A stretch of DNA of 64,000 nucleotides from Intestinibaculum porci. Lineage in GTDB: Bacteria > Bacillota_I > Bacilli_A > Erysipelotrichales > Coprobacillaceae. Every line of letters begins with the position of its first letter. Positions within the stretch are counted from its first letter, which is position 1. The notes under the pieces were generated by a model. The model worked only from the letters and a program-made list of their open reading frames with translations. It made no database searches and had not been told where the DNA came from. Positions 1-7,966 of this stretch are shown here, in pieces. The translations under genes were made by a program, and so were the position numbers. The DNA is taken from positions 2,790,001 to 2,854,000 of the forward strand of contig NZ_AP019309.1 of NCBI RefSeq assembly GCF_003925875.1. The letters run 5' to 3'.

Positions 1-57
1 TGGTGTCAGAGAGAAGTCAAAGAAGCTTTAAAAAACATTCACTTATCGACATTTTAA
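1..57 (+). CDS. 3' end of an unidentified upstream gene (partial)
   Basis: Frame 1 reads through 18 codons to a TAA at 55-57, ending in the residues KNIHLSTF. A hairpin terminator follows at once, which fits a real gene end. Too little is present to name a family. The call rests only on the open frame plus the terminator and could be wrong. Confidence 0.4.
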   Translation, partial: WCQREVKEALKNIHLSTF

Positions 58-81
58 AAGCCAGGAAAGCCTGGCCTTTTT
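56..81. terminator. Hairpin terminator between convergent genes
   Basis: Stem GCCAGG / CCTGGC with loop AAAG, followed by a T run on the plus strand and preceded by a short A run that serves the minus strand. It lies between the partial plus-strand gene and the minus-strand PAP2 gene. Confidence 0.75.
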
Positions 82-655
82 ACGTGTTTTTCATTTTCAC
101 AAATCTATTGACGACAAAGTAAGAAAATAAGCCGCAAACTGCGCCTAAACATAAACCGGCTAAAACATCGGTTGGATAATGGACCATCAGATAGTTACGA
201 CTAAAGCCTACTAACAAAGCAAAGAGAAGAAATAACCATGAGTATTTCTTATTGAGACTCAGGAATAGCACCATCATTGCGGCCATGATGGAAGTTGAAT
301 GACCAGAGGGAAAGGAATAGATTTCTCCTTCGACCGTTGCCCCGGTATATTTCCACCACCGCACATACTCGGCAATATGGGCATTATACGGACGACTGCG
401 TCCAACCACATTTTTAATAAAAATGTTGGTGAAGAGAACGCCTAAAACAATAGCCGCTAATAACGCTAATCCCGTTTTTCTTGTTTTCTTGAAAAACAAA
501 AGGATAATACCTAAGATTAAGACCGGATAACCTTTACTTAAATCACAGGAATAGGATACAAAACGCATAAAGGGCGTGAAAAAACCGTGGGTTGCCACGG
601 CAAAGGCATGAATCGCTTTTAAAATGTTGTAATCAAATGCTTGATGAATCATCAT
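80..655 (-). CDS. PAP2-family membrane phosphatase
   Basis: A 191-residue protein of the type 2 phosphatidic acid phosphatase family. These enzymes dephosphorylate lipid phosphates such as undecaprenyl pyrophosphate or phosphatidic acid at the membrane. All three family signatures are visible: KNVVGRSRP near residue 82, the PSGHST motif near 116, and SRNYLMVHYPTD near 153 with the catalytic His and Asp. About five hydrophobic segments surround them. An AAGGAG lies just upstream; the second of two adjacent ATGs (652) is the better spaced start. It overlaps the 3' end of the upstream gene by 23 bases, so the two are probably cotranscribed. The exact lipid substrate cannot be told from the sequence. 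Confidence 0.88.
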   Translation of the reverse strand: MMIHQAFDYNILKAIHAFAVATHGFFTPFMRFVSYSCDLSKGYPVLILGIILLFFKKTRKTGLALLAAIVLGVLFTNIFIKNVVGRSRPYNAHIAEYVRWWKYTGATVEGEIYSFPSGHSTSIMAAMMVLFLSLNKKYSWLFLLFALLVGFSRNYLMVHYPTDVLAGLCLGAVCGLFSYFVVNRFVKMKNT

Positions 656-1220
656 CTTCTCCTTTCACAAAATCTAAAATTTGTTTGAAAAGCTGCGCAC
701 AGTCATAAGATGCAAAGACTTGTGGAGCGATGGGCTCCACATGCGCCTGCGGGACGCTTTCCTGAATCTGCGTAAGCGCATAACGCATTTGCGGGGCAAC
801 GAGCACGAGTTCATGATCGTTTACCATGTCTTTGACTTCATCATAAGCGGCCGCTTCCACGCTATAAGGGGCGTGGTTATACTTTAAGAACGTGTTCATC
901 TTTTGTGTAAAATAAGCTGATGTCAATCCCCCGCTGCAACAGATAATCACTTTCTTAAGCGGATTTTCTTTCCGAAAGACGCGCATCATGCCATCGAAAT
1001 TCTTTTTCGCATAGGCATAGCTGGAAAACTGATAATATAAATAGAAGATCACCTGATCATGATACAAAATGATTTCTTCGACAAAGCCATGATCATAGAA
1101 AAGAATCTTTCCCACTTTGTCCTGATCATAGAAAAGATATTCGTGATCAGTGACAATAAGATGATCATTTTTCAGTTGTCCTCGTAAATAGTATTTAAAG
1201 ATTTCCAGACAATCGCGCAT
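633..1220 (-). CDS. Orphan protein with C-terminal PTS lactose/cellobiose IIB-like domain
   Basis: With the ATG at 1220, which follows AGGGGG by 8 bases, the protein has 195 residues. Residues 1-88 are an unrecognised domain rich in Tyr, Phe and Asp. Residues 89-190 resemble an EIIB of the lactose/cellobiose PTS type: a first beta strand KKVIICCSGG with Cys94/Cys95 where the phosphorylated Cys sits, then LTSAYFTQKM, and later LVLVAPQMRY like the conserved LLxPQ region. No IIA, IIC or sugar hydrolase is next to it; it is followed by a PAP2 phosphatase. It may be a regulatory rather than a transport IIB. The IIB call is by motif and fold pattern; the role is unknown. Confidence 0.65.
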   Translation of the reverse strand: MRDCLEIFKYYLRGQLKNDHLIVTDHEYLFYDQDKVGKILFYDHGFVEEIILYHDQVIFYLYYQFSSYAYAKKNFDGMMRVFRKENPLKKVIICCSGGLTSAYFTQKMNTFLKYNHAPYSVEAAAYDEVKDMVNDHELVLVAPQMRYALTQIQESVPQAHVEPIAPQVFASYDCAQLFKQILDFVKGEDDDSSSI

Positions 1221-1301
1221 AATAAGCCCCCTCTTCATTATATCAATTTTTTATACGCATGTAAAAAAGGTATTCCCTGCCCTTCTCGAGAAATAGCGTG
1301 C

Positions 1302-1307
1302 TATAAT
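1302..1307 (+). promoter_or_regulatory. Candidate -10 box for the peptidase gene
   Basis: A perfect TATAAT lies only 17 bases before the preferred ATG. No good -35 is seen at the usual distance. If it is used, the mRNA leader would be very short and begin around the AGGTG Shine-Dalgarno sequence. Confidence 0.45.
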
Positions 1308-1324
1308 AGGGGCAGGTGATAAAA

Positions 1325-3061
1325 ATGAAAGAATTACAGAAAATATTAAAAGAAAGACATATTAAATATTACATTATTCCAACGGATGATGATCATCAGA
1401 GTGAAATGGTTGGTGATTTCTATCAGTTCCGTCGTTACCTCTCCCACTTTACCGGTTCTGCCGGGACCCTTTTAGTTGGTCAGGATGACGCTTATTTATG
1501 GACGGATGGCCGTTATTTCCTGCAGGCACAGGAGCAGCTGCCAAATGATATTACACTCATGAAAATGCGTATGCCCGGGGTGCCAACCTTAAGTGAATTT
1601 CTCGCACAGCACTTAGAAGAAGATGATGTCTTAGGCTTTGATGGTCAGGTTATGAACGCTTCTTTTATTCTTGATTTAGAAGAAGAATTACCTTTTGACT
1701 TAAAGTTTGAAGATGTCGACCTCAGCTATATCTGGAAAGATCGTCCAAAGCGCTCTCATGAAGCGGTTTATTTATATGATGATACTTATAATGGCATGGA
1801 TTATAAGATCAAATTAGAATGGGTGCGTGATTATATGGATGCCAATGAGATCAATCATCATTTAATTGCCTCATTAGATGATATTGCCTGGCTCTTTAAT
1901 ATCCGCGGAAATGATATTCCATGTACCCCCGTTGCCCTCGCCTTTGCGATCGTCCACGAAACAACCGCCACATTGTATTTGCAGAAAGGGACATATGATC
2001 AGGAATTCATTGATCATTTCAAAGACAACGTGATCATTAAAGATTATGAAGATGTTTATAAAGACGTCGCCAATCTCAATGGCACGCTCTTGGTTGATTT
2101 AAGCCATATTAACTATCAGCTTTTCAATCATATTAACTGTGAATTCTATGATGAACCTAACCCTACCCAGTGGTTTAAAGCGATCAAAAATGAAACCGAA
2201 ATCAAGAATACCACTTGGGCTCATATTAAAGATGGTGTCGCGGTCACAAAGTTTATGTATTACCTGAAAAATAACATTCAGGAAGGCACTCATACAGAAA
2301 TGAGCTTAGCCCAAAAACTGCAAGACTTCAGAAAAGAGCAGGTCAATTATATTGAACCTTCATTTGATACAATTTGTGCCTATAAAGAAAATGGCGCTAT
2401 TATCCATTATCAGGCTACTAAGGAACATAACAGCGTAGTTAAGCCTGAAGGCTTATTAATGATTGATAGCGGCGGTCAGTATTTAGAAGGGACGACGGAT
2501 ATTACCCGCACCTTTGTTTTAGGTGATTTGACAAACGAAGAACGGCGTGACTTTACCTTAGTAGCGAAATGCTGGCTAGGCTTAATGAATCTGAAATTCC
2601 CCTATGGCATGACTGGGGTCAACGTTGATACTGTAGCCCGCGCGCCTTTATGGGCTTATGGTTTAGATTTCAGACATGGCACAGGCCATGGCGTAGGCCA
2701 CTTCTTAAGCGTCCATGAAGGACCACAAGGTATTCGTCCATTTGATGAAGAAAGCGTTAAAATCGAACCGGGGATGATCACTTCTGATGAACCAGGTGTG
2801 TATATTGAAGGCAGTCATGGCATTCGTCACGAAAACCTCCTGCTTTGTGTCAAAGCGGAAAAAACTGATTATGGTCAGTTCTTAAAGTTTGTCCCATTAA
2901 CGATGGTGCCATTAGACTTAGATGGCTTAGATGTCAGCCTCTTAAGCGAGCAGGAAAAAGCTCAGCTCAACAGCTACCACGATCAGGTTTATAAAACCAT
3001 CTCTCCTTATTTAACGAAGGAAGAAAGGGAATGGCTAGCCATTTATACAAGGGCTATTTAA
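1325..3061 (+). CDS. pepP: Xaa-Pro aminopeptidase, M24 family
   Basis: A 578-residue cytoplasmic metallopeptidase that removes an N-terminal residue preceding proline. It has the long three-domain layout: two creatinase-like N-terminal domains (to about residue 310) and a C-terminal pita-bread domain. The dinuclear metal site is visible: Asp in MIDSGG (about 381), Asp in GTTDITRTF (about 392), His in HGTGHGVGH (about 455), and Glu in DEPGVYIEG and RHENL. The ATG at 1325 follows AGGTG by 6 bases; an in-frame GTG at 1316 overlaps that site and is less likely. A small membrane-protein gene starts 1 base after the stop, so the two form an operon. Confidence 0.92.
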   Translation: MKELQKILKERHIKYYIIPTDDDHQSEMVGDFYQFRRYLSHFTGSAGTLLVGQDDAYLWTDGRYFLQAQEQLPNDITLMKMRMPGVPTLSEFLAQHLEEDDVLGFDGQVMNASFILDLEEELPFDLKFEDVDLSYIWKDRPKRSHEAVYLYDDTYNGMDYKIKLEWVRDYMDANEINHHLIASLDDIAWLFNIRGNDIPCTPVALAFAIVHETTATLYLQKGTYDQEFIDHFKDNVIIKDYEDVYKDVANLNGTLLVDLSHINYQLFNHINCEFYDEPNPTQWFKAIKNETEIKNTTWAHIKDGVAVTKFMYYLKNNIQEGTHTEMSLAQKLQDFRKEQVNYIEPSFDTICAYKENGAIIHYQATKEHNSVVKPEGLLMIDSGGQYLEGTTDITRTFVLGDLTNEERRDFTLVAKCWLGLMNLKFPYGMTGVNVDTVARAPLWAYGLDFRHGTGHGVGHFLSVHEGPQGIRPFDEESVKIEPGMITSDEPGVYIEGSHGIRHENLLLCVKAEKTDYGQFLKFVPLTMVPLDLDGLDVSLLSEQEKAQLNSYHDQVYKTISPYLTKEEREWLAIYTRAI

Positions 3062-3062
3062 A

Positions 3063-3473
3063 ATGCCAGGCTTATCAGATTATTCTCAATATTCCTGGGT
3101 CATCGCCCTATTATTAATCATCGCCTGGTGGAAAATTTTTAAAAAAGCTGGACGCTCAGGGATTTTATCCCTGATCCCCATTGTCAATACGTGGACGCTC
3201 TTTTCAATTGCCGGGTTATCCGGTGTAACATCCCTCTTTGGCTATCTAGGCGCTTTCTGCTTATCTTATGCGACTATCGCTTTTAGTGAGATGATGTCTA
3301 TTTTAGGCAGCGTGCTGATGCTGATTTTCCTTGTTCAGGCGGTGCGGGTCAGCTTTAACTTAGCCCGTAAGTTTGGCCATGGACTCGGTTTTGGCTTCGG
3401 TTTGCTTTTCTTAGCCCCAATCTTTTCCTTGATCATCGCCTTCAGTGATGATGCTTATCTCCCTCAAGCTTAA
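3063..3473 (+). CDS. Small integral membrane protein, DUF5684-like
   Basis: A 136-residue hydrophobic protein with about four membrane segments. Its opening half, including AWWKIFKKAGRSG followed by LIPIVNTW, matches the pattern of DUF5684-type proteins, sometimes found near signal peptidases. It starts 1 base after the peptidase stop codon and is followed by a strong terminator, so it ends a two-gene operon. The function is unknown. Confidence 0.6.
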   Translation: MPGLSDYSQYSWVIALLLIIAWWKIFKKAGRSGILSLIPIVNTWTLFSIAGLSGVTSLFGYLGAFCLSYATIAFSEMMSILGSVLMLIFLVQAVRVSFNLARKFGHGLGFGFGLLFLAPIFSLIIAFSDDAYLPQA

Positions 3474-3495
3474 AACGCCACTTGCGTGGCGTTTT
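3472..3495. terminator. Bidirectional hairpin terminator
   Basis: Ten-base-pair stem AAAACGCCAC / GTGGCGTTTT with loop TTGC, overlapping the end of the membrane-protein gene and lying directly before the end of minus-strand queT. The A and T arms make it usable in both directions. Confidence 0.85.
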
Positions 3496-3496
3496 C

Positions 3497-3979
3497 TTAT
3501 TTCGCATGAAGAACTTTCATGACAGCACTATTTTTTTCAACCAGGCCAAAGACGATAGCCCCGATCATCAGAATGACAACTTCTCCTACAAAGACATAGA
3601 ATGCATTGAGATAGAATGGTAATTCCTTAAAGACTAAAGTTAATTCCGCCCCAACGATTAAACCATTAAAGACACCGCCTAATAACGCGCCTAAATAACG
3701 GTTCTGCACTTTCCACATGGCAATGACCGCTAAAAGCGTTGCACAGGTGCCAAAGACAATATCATAAACACCTAAAGGTGAGGCTAAGTTCGATAAGAAA
3801 CAGCCTAAGACCAAACCAGGAATATACTTCTTATTATAAAATGCTAAGAAGATCATTAATTCACTGATGCGCATCTGGATACTGCCATAAGAAATCGGCG
3901 CTAATAATAATGTCAGTGCTGCATAAGCAGCGGCGATAATGCCATTGACGGCAATCGTCTGGATGTCAATCTTTTTCAT
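3497..3979 (-). CDS. queT: QueT family queuosine-precursor transporter (ECF substrate-binding subunit)
   Basis: A 160-residue membrane protein with five or six hydrophobic segments. It resembles QueT, the S component of an energy-coupling-factor transporter thought to import queuosine precursors for tRNA modification. Family features are the N-terminal AVNGIIAAAYAALTLL, the SYGSIQMRISE stretch and a central PGLVLGCFLSNL. The assignment is backed by a preQ1 class I riboswitch directly upstream. The general ECF module is not nearby, as is usual for group II ECF S components. The start ATG follows AGGGGG closely. Confidence 0.9.
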   Translation of the reverse strand: MKKIDIQTIAVNGIIAAAYAALTLLLAPISYGSIQMRISELMIFLAFYNKKYIPGLVLGCFLSNLASPLGVYDIVFGTCATLLAVIAMWKVQNRYLGALLGGVFNGLIVGAELTLVFKELPFYLNAFYVFVGEVVILMIGAIVFGLVEKNSAVMKVLHAK

Positions 3980-4000
3980 TTCTACATACCCCCTAAAAAA

Positions 4001-4062
4001 CTAAAAAAAGCGGCATGTAGCCACTTCGATAGTTTTTTTATCCTGGGTGACTACTACCAGTT
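4001..4062 (-). promoter_or_regulatory. PreQ1-I riboswitch with terminator, controlling queT
   Basis: Read on the minus strand, 4062-4028 carries the class I preQ1 aptamer: a short stem with CTGG and CCAG arms, a loop with TAGTAGTCAC, then the A-rich tail ATAAAAAAACTA, closely like the Bacillus queC aptamer. Directly after it (4026-4001) is an intrinsic terminator with arms AAGTGGC / GCCGCTT, loop TACAT and a run of T. This is the arrangement of a transcriptional off-switch. A further inverted repeat, GTGACTA / TAGTCAC (4047-4053 and 4067-4073), overlaps the aptamer and could be a competing fold. Confidence 0.85.
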
Positions 4063-4092
4063 GACTTAGTCACTATAACATAGAAAAGAGAT

Positions 4093-4443
4093 TTAGGAAA
4101 CACTTTCGATGATTATTTCTCCTAAATGATGGACGCAAAGACAGGTTTCACCATAAATGCTTGTCCCTAAAATGATCACATATCCCGTCCCGACAGTAAA
4201 ACCATCAATATGGAGATCTAAATGATGCAAAGAGGATAAGCTATGTTTTCGCTTTTTATAATAGAGAAAACTATCCTTATGCAGATTGGTCATTTGTAAC
4301 GCTCCGCCTACTAGCTTCTCTCCTTTATAAAAGCCCGCTAGAAAAGATAAAGTTAATGTCCGTCTTTTGATCGTGAGATGACTGATGGTGCAGTCTTCAA
4401 AATGATAAGAGCATTCGCATGCAGGATAAATCGTCTGTCTCAT
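4093..4443 (-). CDS. Hypothetical protein, last gene of the pseudoenzyme operon
   Basis: A 116-residue protein that I do not recognise. It is mostly beta-strand-like, with alternating hydrophobic and polar residues and no signal peptide or membrane segment, and is rich in His and Cys near the start (ACECSYHFEDC). Its start overlaps the stop of the degenerate GH1 gene by 4 bases, so translation is probably coupled and it should share that gene's role. No clear terminator follows. Confidence 0.6.
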   Translation of the reverse strand: MRQTIYPACECSYHFEDCTISHLTIKRRTLTLSFLAGFYKGEKLVGGALQMTNLHKDSFLYYKKRKHSLSSLHHLDLHIDGFTVGTGYVIILGTSIYGETCLCVHHLGEIIIESVS

Positions 4444-5471
4444 AGCTCTTCTCCGTTTGACATGATCAGCTGTTTATAATAAGCACTGCTTTTCTTAAAG
4501 CTGCTTGTTTGATCGATCATAAAGCCTAAGATCTGACTGCCATCACCAACCGCTTTTTTCATTTCTTTGACATGTTCCCGTAAATCATCGATCGTATCAA
4601 AATCATCATCCCCTTGATGCTCTTTAAGATGAAAATTAATCAGAATTGGACAGTCATAACGGGAAGTCATCGTGCGCATCGCTAAACGTAAACCTAATGG
4701 ATCACGACGGCCCGAAGAGATTTGATAGGCTCCTAAGATTCCTGAAGTATAACTCCCGCTTAAAGAATTAAAGCCGACTAAGACGCACATTTCATAATGC
4801 AGACCCATAAAATCGGTCAAAGCAGCCGCCTGTTTTAAAACCTGGCGATCACTTAGCGTCATATCTAACTGAATATCTTGGTTTGCAAGATAACGGCGCA
4901 CCAAAGCCGGATAACGGCCATAGCCGTAAATATCCATCATACTGTAGTTTTCAATCTCGTTATAATCACTTAACGCTAAGGCGTCAAGAGGACGCGCATG
5001 CGGCAGGCCGACGATATCATTAACCATCGAGCCTACACAAAGGCTAGGATCATGCGCTTTGAGACATAAAACAGCCTGGGCCTGCGCCACAAATATATAA
5101 TGCATGACCTGATACAGTTTTGATAATGAAGTATCGGGTAAGAAATGGGGCTGATCAAAGATCACAAAGTGATGAACCTGATCTTTATAAGCGGTATAAA
5201 CCTTTTCAACATAATCGACAAAACGCTTAATAATAGAACGTTCTTCCCAGTTGCCTAAGTCTTTTAAATAATCGCCATAGGAAATGGTTAGAATCGGGGT
5301 GATATGGGCCTGTAAACATGTCTGTAATAAGGCATGAAGATCTTCACCAGGATGAAGGGCGATCTGACAGGCGGTCACATGCATCTCTTTAAGGATTTTG
5401 AGATCGCTATATCCCTCATTGAGATAAACTCCCCAAAGAAGGTCTTTGGGGAGTTTGGTATCAAAATACAT
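4440..5471 (-). CDS. Glycoside hydrolase family 1 homologue lacking both catalytic glutamates
   Basis: A 343-residue protein. The start LPKDLLWGVYLN matches the family opening [23 protein letters not shown] matches the DFLGINYY region; and the end aligns with the genuine GH1 enzyme at 57196-58641 (IDDLREHVKEMKKAVGDG against [18 protein letters not shown]). The acid/base site TFNE is IFDQ here (Gln107), and the nucleophile region VVENG is INFHL (Phe280 at the Glu position). The protein is also about 130 residues shorter than active members. It is therefore probably not a glycosidase of the retaining type; it may bind a sugar or act in regulation. It lies in a tight operon with a similarly degenerate hydrolase. 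Confidence 0.75.
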   Translation of the reverse strand: MYFDTKLPKDLLWGVYLNEGYSDLKILKEMHVTACQIALHPGEDLHALLQTCLQAHITPILTISYGDYLKDLGNWEERSIIKRFVDYVEKVYTAYKDQVHHFVIFDQPHFLPDTSLSKLYQVMHYIFVAQAQAVLCLKAHDPSLCVGSMVNDIVGLPHARPLDALALSDYNEIENYSMMDIYGYGRYPALVRRYLANQDIQLDMTLSDRQVLKQAAALTDFMGLHYEMCVLVGFNSLSGSYTSGILGAYQISSGRRDPLGLRLAMRTMTSRYDCPILINFHLKEHQGDDDFDTIDDLREHVKEMKKAVGDGSQILGFMIDQTSSFKKSSAYYKQLIMSNGEEL

Positions 5472-6352
5472 TAGGCGTTATCCTTTAAGAAATCCGATAA
5501 AATCTTTGAGTAATCATCATCCTGGTTCATATCATAGAAATGTAATTCTTTGATTGGGAAAAGCACGGCTTTTCCGCCATTGCTGTTGTAAAGTTCAAAG
5601 ACATCTCTAAATGGCACATCCGCATCTTCTTTCGAATGCATGAAAATGGTTGGGATCATGTTATTCTTCACTAAACGGACCGTGTCCATATCCGCAATAT
5701 CCATACCCGCTTCATTCTTGAAGATATTCTTCATCACAATTGGCGATAACTTAGGTGTTACTTTATACTTCTTAAAAATATGATAAGACAGATATCCTGA
5801 GACATTATCATAAGCGCCATTAGAGACAATGGCAGTGACATTTTTTAATTTGCCTAAACCAGACGCATTTAAGATAGTATTGGCGCCCATCCCTTCACCA
5901 TACATGACAATCTTCATATCTTCGCCAAACTGTTCGATCAGATAATTATTCCATTCTTCTAAATCATCAGCATCTTTATAACCAAAGCCGCGAATATATC
6001 CATCACTGGTGCCATGCGCAGCCGCATCTAATAAAAGAATATTCGTTTCTGGTAAAAGTTTTTCAAAGGCCTGGGCAGCAGTTTTGAGACTGCCGGCATT
6101 TTCGCCTAAGCGATGACACATTACTAACGTTCTTTGCGCATTGTCATGTTTTCTTAAATAACCATAGAGCACTAAGCCTCGGCTATTTTTAAGACGGATG
6201 ACATCAACGTCTAAATCATCCACGTTGGTACGTTCAATTTCATTACGATAAAGCATATTTTTGGTAAAATCTACCGTTGCTTTGTACATTGCAGCTGCGC
6301 CTGTCACAGCGCCTGCCACGATCGATCCTAATACTAATTTACTCTTTTTCAT
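5471..6352 (-). CDS. Alpha/beta-hydrolase homologue with the nucleophile Ser replaced by Gly
   Basis: A 293-residue protein with an N-terminal hydrophobic segment (about residues 6-23) that may anchor it in the membrane, then an alpha/beta-hydrolase fold of the YqkD/FrsA-like type: TLVMCHRLGENAGS, ILLLDAAAHGTSDG, MHSKEDADVPF and KELHFYD. The acid Asp243 and His271 are present. The nucleophile elbow, normally GxSxG, reads GEGMG at residues 152-156, so Gly154 replaces the Ser. That should prevent ordinary hydrolase chemistry. Its stop overlaps the start of the degenerate GH1 gene by 1 base. Confidence 0.75.
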   Translation of the reverse strand: MKKSKLVLGSIVAGAVTGAAAMYKATVDFTKNMLYRNEIERTNVDDLDVDVIRLKNSRGLVLYGYLRKHDNAQRTLVMCHRLGENAGSLKTAAQAFEKLLPETNILLLDAAAHGTSDGYIRGFGYKDADDLEEWNNYLIEQFGEDMKIVMYGEGMGANTILNASGLGKLKNVTAIVSNGAYDNVSGYLSYHIFKKYKVTPKLSPIVMKNIFKNEAGMDIADMDTVRLVKNNMIPTIFMHSKEDADVPFRDVFELYNSNGGKAVLFPIKELHFYDMNQDDDYSKILSDFLKDNA

Positions 6353-6367
6353 TAAATAATCTCCTTC

Positions 6368-7588
6368 CTAGTTATACCAGTCACCAAAGTTATCAAGTAA
6401 TAAGCGGTTAATATTAACGATCTGTTCAAATGATGACTGACGATATTTTTCATTTTCCATCCGCCCGGCAAAGAAACGAATGGCTGCCACTAAATCCTTA
6501 CGGATCTGCGGACGATATTCACTGGGGAATGATTTGATGGGGAAACAAGTGAAGATAAAGGTATTGTAATCGGTATTGAAAAGATCGATTAAGACCCCAT
6601 AACCATCACTTTGTAAGAGGGAATTCCCTAAAGCCAAATCTAAATCACTATCCGCTAACGATAACATGTTATTCATAATGCGTCTGAAGACACATTTAAC
6701 GACCCCATAATAGTTATCATAATCATTAATGTAAATATAATAGAGATAAGAGAATACTAAATTCACATTGGTATTGCGATCATCCTCTTTATCGTAGAGA
6801 ACGAGTTTTTCTCTTAAATGAGCAATAATTGCATTCATGACATGGACATTTGATAACGTTAAAGCGCCAAAGTCGGTCATGATCGCAAAGGTAAATCGTT
6901 CCCACTTACATAACAGTTCAATCACTTCCAGCAGACGCTCTTTAGCGGTTGAGAAATAATCCTCTAAATGATCACAGACCACCCGAATAATCTCACGGAT
7001 ATAGTATAAGTGATACTGATATTCGGTATCGAGATATTTGGTGCTGTTGGAGTCCCATTCATTTTCATAGAGGATATTCTGGAATAACAGAATTAAGGTC
7101 TCTAAGTAAGCATCATAACGTTTGCGTTCACGTAAATGTTTCATGGCCGGAACGAAGATCTTATAAAATTCATCGATTGTTTTCGCATTGATGCCATGAT
7201 GATATTTCATATATTCCAAGACATTGATATAGTCGATTGGCGACATATGTGTATCAAAAGGAACCGATGCATTCACATAGCTTTCATAAAGCGAATAATG
7301 TAATAAACGCGGATAGCTTTCATTATGAATGACATGACGCAGCGCGTCATTAATGATATGCTGCTTCTCCTGTTCATTTAAGTTTTCCGAAAACGTGGCG
7401 GAAACGGTATCGGTATAAGACAGGTCGACAAAGATATCGATGCGGCGGAAATTGACATCGAGCATGTAGTAATGACATTTGAAGTCATGTTCGCCGCTGC
7501 GATAGCCGGACATATATTTATATTTGCCGTTGTAGGAACTTTTATGTTCCTGCAGATACTGTTCTAAGATTTTCTTATTAAATGGCAT
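6368..7588 (-). CDS. Hypothetical 406-residue protein
   Basis: I do not recognise the family. The protein is soluble, rich in Tyr, Asp and Leu, and from about residue 120 on appears all-helical with repeated amphipathic helices, suggesting an armadillo- or TPR-like scaffold. Residues 1-110 look mixed alpha/beta. There is no signal peptide or membrane segment. It sits 13 bases after an 82-residue gene and 15 bases before the degenerate hydrolase in the same operon. Confidence 0.65.
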   Translation of the reverse strand: MPFNKKILEQYLQEHKSSYNGKYKYMSGYRSGEHDFKCHYYMLDVNFRRIDIFVDLSYTDTVSATFSENLNEQEKQHIINDALRHVIHNESYPRLLHYSLYESYVNASVPFDTHMSPIDYINVLEYMKYHHGINAKTIDEFYKIFVPAMKHLRERKRYDAYLETLILLFQNILYENEWDSNSTKYLDTEYQYHLYYIREIIRVVCDHLEDYFSTAKERLLEVIELLCKWERFTFAIMTDFGALTLSNVHVMNAIIAHLREKLVLYDKEDDRNTNVNLVFSYLYYIYINDYDNYYGVVKCVFRRIMNNMLSLADSDLDLALGNSLLQSDGYGVLIDLFNTDYNTFIFTCFPIKSFPSEYRPQIRKDLVAAIRFFAGRMENEKYRQSSFEQIVNINRLLLDNFGDWYN

Positions 7589-7601
7589 ACATCATCATCC
7601 T

Positions 7602-7850
7602 TTAAAGCTGGCCTCTTATTTTCTTAAAACGATAATAGAAATTATTTTTGATATATTCCTGGGCATAGAAACGGATGTTTTCTTCATCCACATCCCCGCC
7701 GACACTTTCACACGTTAACATAATTTCCTGTGTCAGCTCTTTAAAATCCTGTTCACTTAAATCGTAGAGTTCATCTTTGAAAACATCTCTGACAATCGCA
7801 TAAGACGAGATGAAATCTGGATCTTTTTCTAAGTCTTTCAATTCAGTCAT
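7602..7850 (-). CDS. Small acidic hypothetical protein, first gene of the operon
   Basis: An 82-residue acidic, probably helical protein of unknown family. GAGGTG lies 6 bases before the ATG. It is the first gene of the five-gene operon running down to 4093. Confidence 0.6.
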   Translation of the reverse strand: MTELKDLEKDPDFISSYAIVRDVFKDELYDLSEQDFKELTQEIMLTCESVGGDVDEENIRFYAQEYIKNNFYYRFKKIRGQL

Positions 7851-7870
7851 TATATCACCTCATGGCTCTC

Positions 7871-7879
7871 ATTATATCA
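7871..7879 (-). promoter_or_regulatory. Extended -10 promoter for the five-gene operon
   Basis: The minus strand reads TGATATAAT, a TG-extended -10 hexamer, about 20 bases before the start of the 82-residue gene. The -35 at 17 bases (TATCAA) is weak. Confidence 0.5.
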
Positions 7880-7944
7880 TGCGCGCTTCAACTTTGATAC
7901 TTTTCTTTGTGATTATGCCATATTCCTATGAAGTCTTGATGAAC

Positions 7945-7966
7945 AAAAAAAGGGAGAAACCTCCCC
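7945..7966 (-). terminator. Terminator of the Pth2/PHP gene pair
   Basis: Minus-strand stem GGGAG / CTCCC followed by seven T, overlapping the stop of the PHP phosphatase gene. Confidence 0.8.
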
